A stretch of DNA of 64,000 nucleotides. It comes from Amblyornis subalaris (Eukaryota; Chordata; Aves; Passeriformes; Ptilonorhynchidae). A program made the position numbers and the translations under genes. Under the pieces are notes generated by a model. That model saw nothing but the letters and a program-made list of their open reading frames with translations, searched no databases and was not told the origin of the DNA. The stretch lies in assembly GCA_018881555.1 (NCBI GenBank), contig JACAXG010000061.1:3348001-3412000 (forward strand), given 5' to 3'. Positions 61,273 through 64,000 of this stretch are shown piece after piece (positions within the stretch are counted from its first letter, which is position 1; each line of letters starts with the position of its first letter).

Positions 61273-61316
61273 GGAAAGAAAAACAAAAACAAAAAAAAGA
61301 CAGAAAGAAAAAAAGG
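61273..61316. repeat. A-rich low-complexity tract
   Basis: A stretch of A runs broken by G and C (AAAGAAAAACAAAAAC-like). It precedes the CCTT array. Confidence 0.85.
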
Positions 61317-61349
61317 TATCCTAAACTTTTACCTTACTTCCAAGCCCCT

Positions 61350-61436
61350 CTCCTTCCTTCCTTTCCTTCTTTCCTTCCTTCCTTCCTTCCTTCCTTTCCT
61401 TCCTTCCTTTCCTTCCTTCCTTCCTTCCTTCCCTTT
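61350..61436. repeat. CCTT tetranucleotide array
   Basis: A polypyrimidine tract of CCTT units with several TTT and CTTTCC interruptions. Long polypurine-polypyrimidine mirror-like tracts can form triplex (H-DNA). Serine/leucine/proline-rich frames of 158 and 172 codons across it are repeat artefacts. Confidence 0.96.
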
Positions 61437-61635
61437 TATTCTTTCACTTCAACCTATTCTTTCACTTTTAGTCTTCCTTCAGCTTTTATTCTTTCATTTT
61501 TCCACTCCACTTTTCCTGCCTTCATAATTTTTTCCTCCCCTTTACCAAGCTGTAGGAAAGGTGGGTGCAAATCCCAAACTGCTTTGTTAGTATTTTTGAA
61601 AACTGACATTTTGAAAAAAAAATTAAAAGGTCTTT

Positions 61636-61740
61636 TCTTATTTATTATTATTTATTATAAATATACATATATTATATATATATATATATATAATATATAT
61701 ATAATAAATATATATATATATTTATTATTTTAAATAATCT
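61636..61740. repeat. TA-rich dinucleotide array
   Basis: TATTATT words lead into long TA runs (about 61661-61722) and back out into TTATT words. The tract is self-complementary and prone to cruciform extrusion and assembly slippage. Confidence 0.95.
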
Positions 61741-63859
61741 GTATCTATTTTATCTATTTTCTACACCTATAGAAAGTATGCACTTTTGGTAGAAGATGCT
61801 TAGTTCAAACTCAGACTGAGAAGTTTATACAGCATCTGCCTCCTCTTACAAACTTTTAAAGACGATAGATCTGGATAGTTCATGACACTAACAAATTGTC
61901 TGCAATTTACTTACGGGAGATTTCAGTTTAGTGGATTGATAATTTTTAAGGACTCTGGCACAAGATTGACCTGATTTGTGGGCAGATCAGACAGTTTTGG
62001 CCCTGGGCACCAGAGTACTTCTTTCAACCTGATAAGCTAATAAAACAGTTGGTGAAGTCCACTTTATGTACACAGGGAGTGCGTGGCACTGGATATTTCA
62101 CCCATCGGGGCCAAAAAGAGCTAAGTCAATTCTGTACAGATGTGAAAAATTTTCCATTTCTTAACTGATATTTAATACTTAAAAGGTGATTCTTAATCTA
62201 AAACTTGCTAAAGAAGATATTAAAGAACAATTTAAAAAAACAACAAAAAAAAGAGCTTTTTTTTTTTCCATTGTTTTTGAAGGAAACTTCATGTTTCTTG
62301 ACTTTCACGTGGAACTCATTTTAGGCTTTCCAGTGTGAGCACATAGGCCTCTCCAAGCTTTGCCCAGCATCTCATGAGTAAAACATCATGAGCTGCCCCC
62401 AGAGAGCAAAAGCTGATGCAGTAAATGTTGCTCTTCTCTCAATGCCAGAAAGTATAAAAGGTCACTTCCACTTGTCAGGTGTCAGAGTTTCAAAACTGAT
62501 CTCCATCTGCACATCCATCCCTCCAGCACTGATCTGGGGAATAATCACATTCACTTTTGGGTCATCAATTGTTATGTCTTATTGTGAGAGCTGTGATGGT
62601 GTCTGACATGAAAATTTAGATCCCTGCCCCAAAGAGAGCTGATCCCAAGAAGGAAGAGTGTGAGTGATGACTGCAGACTGGTACAAAGGCAGGGAAAGGA
62701 TTTAACCCCAGTAAAGATCACCAAGTATTTTTGGCAGTGTTGTACCTCGGCCACATGAGCTTTCAGGGTTAGACAAGCCATGGAAAGGGAAATCTGCAAG
62801 TATTTTTTTCACCATTTTGGTAGCTGGGTGAGGCCTACTGGCTATTCAAGGCAGAAATACAATAACCTAGAAACTGTGGGACCGTGAGGAAGGGAAGCCT
62901 TCCTGACACAAAGTGGGCAAATGTGACAGACAGAGAGGATGAACTGCAAGGGGACAAATATATCATGAAGAGGCATGACCAAAATATGAATGTTAATGAG
63001 TCAGGGCATAAAGTAACTTGCTTTCCTTTAAGCCCATGGTTTAAGAAAGAGGCTATAATCTGCTGGAAATGTCATCATTTCAATGAAAGTATAAAACCAG
63101 AATCAGGATTACTTACTCTCATTAAATGTTTGCTGGCCCCGGGATCTTTATCCAGGCATGCTGGTCAAACTTCAGTTTAGGTCTCCATGTGCTACTTTCC
63201 TATAATATCTCACTTTCCTACAATTCATCCCATCATTTCACTTAAAGCACTTGTTCCTAAAAATATTATTATGCTGCCACTGTGGCAACACACGACCTCT
63301 AATCAGTATCAAATGATAAGGAATAACCCTGCTCTACATTGTGGCCCTGTATGTGTCTCTCTCAGTAGGGGCCCATCCAGATAGCTACATGCATACAAAT
63401 TATTTTAGATTATCAAGGGTGCCATCAAAAGCACAATACCCCCCTGTGCATGCATCTGTGCTTATAGTCATCGTCATCCATTTGCACAGATATATAGCAA
63501 GATGCCATGAAAGCCCAGCATAAAAAGAGTCTCCCAGTTCCTGCCATCACAGCCCTGATCAAAGTAAGACCACAGCTGGGGAAGGGGACAAAGTAAAAGA
63601 AGATACTAGGAGAAAAGACACCTCACTTTGCCTTGCATAGGGCTGAAGCTGAAATGGCCTTGAGTAGTTATTACCCAGTAGTTCAAGTTGATTTGTTCTG
63701 CCTGTGAGTTTTGATTTGGAAATACAGCAAGCATAAGGAAAAGGATATGAAATTACCTGTAGCTGGGACTTATATTTTTCCTTCCCCAGTGGATGTCCCT
63801 GCATACCTGCTTGTGGTGTAATAGTGCAATAAATTGAGTGCATATCTATATCCACAAAG
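61741..63859. other. Unique-looking non-coding DNA
   Basis: No supported gene. An A8/T11 inverted pair separated by GAGC lies at about 62245-62268. The 98-codon frame at 62884-63180 is hydrophilic and starts MRKGSLPDTKW, but I recognise no family and see no supporting splice or regulatory signals. Confidence 0.5.
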
Positions 63860-63970
63860 GGTCAAACTCTGCTCAGAATTACACCCGTGTAAATCCTCAA
63901 TAACTCCACTGGCCTCACTGGAGTTATTTGGCACAGATTTACACTTATGTAACTGAGAGCTGGTTTTAAG
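63860..63970. mobile_element. Old palindromic interspersed repeat
   Basis: An imperfect palindrome centred at about 63914. Nested inverted pairs share this centre: AATAACTCCA (63899-63908) with TGGAGTTATT (63919-63928), GTGTAAATC (63887-63895) with GATTTACAC (63936-63944), and CTCAG (63872-63876) with CTGAG (63953-63957). The words match a type of palindromic repeat I recall as common in turtle, crocodile and bird DNA, with TTACACC...GTGTAA and GGAGTTA elements. It has no coding capacity and probably derives from a non-autonomous DNA transposon. I cannot name the family with certainty. It seems related in design to the element at 54.9 kb. Confidence 0.6.
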
Positions 63971-64000
63971 CTACGGTATGAAAAGTGTTTCACCTTAAGG

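Noticed and set aside
61051..61733. Frames of 158 and 172 codons, the longest in the window
   Set aside because: Most of their length is the CCTT and TA arrays. The flanking parts show no family motif.
1..64000. tRNA, rRNA, let-7-like microRNA or CRISPR signals
   Set aside because: I looked for tRNA B-box words (GGTTCGAATCC type), let-7 seed context and regular direct repeats with spacers, and found none that held up.

Overview
This window looks like non-coding nuclear DNA of a bird. The sequence is A+T-rich, CpG-poor and has no bacterial-style gene packing. No open reading frame is longer than about 170 codons, and the longest ones come from simple repeats. Two mobile-element signatures point to birds. 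One is an LTR at 39.67-40.14 kb with the start, TATA/AGTAAA spacing and end that I know from endogenous retrovirus LTRs common in songbirds and their relatives. The other is a CR1 LINE 3' end at 47.8 kb. I found no protein-coding gene, tRNA, rRNA or CRISPR that I can name. Most of the window is best read as intergenic or deep intronic DNA. Layout: 0-21 kb is mostly unique sequence with short tandem duplications (2.3 kb, 2.9 kb), a MIR-like SINE relic (11.1 kb) and single Ns. 21-37 kb adds a GATA microsatellite (21.9 kb), a TG/CG alternating tract (30.5 kb), a coding-like minus-strand ORF I do not recognise (31.6-31.9 kb) and a complex block with four TGACAG hexamers (33.7-34.3 kb). 35.8-36.7 kb has several good-looking splice acceptors. 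39.7-40.4 kb holds the solo-type LTR and a two-copy 28-bp tandem repeat. 41.4-43.5 kb contains three blocks that read like conserved non-coding elements. 47.8-48.2 kb holds the CR1 tail, an ATT microsatellite and poly-C/poly-A. 54.9 kb and 63.9 kb each hold an old palindromic interspersed repeat. 56.1 kb has a TTCCC array with strong G-quadruplex potential on the minus strand. 60.1-61.7 kb is a cluster of AAAAT, CCTT and TA repeats. All of the roughly 37 single-base Ns lie before position 37,473 and none after, which suggests an assembly or data-type boundary. Conserved elements and candidate exons are given at low confidence because they need alignment or RNA data that I could not run. I did not find a convincing new gene system. 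The items most worth checking are the palindromic repeats, the TGACAG block and its downstream companions, the 31.6-kb ORF, and the candidate splice sites.
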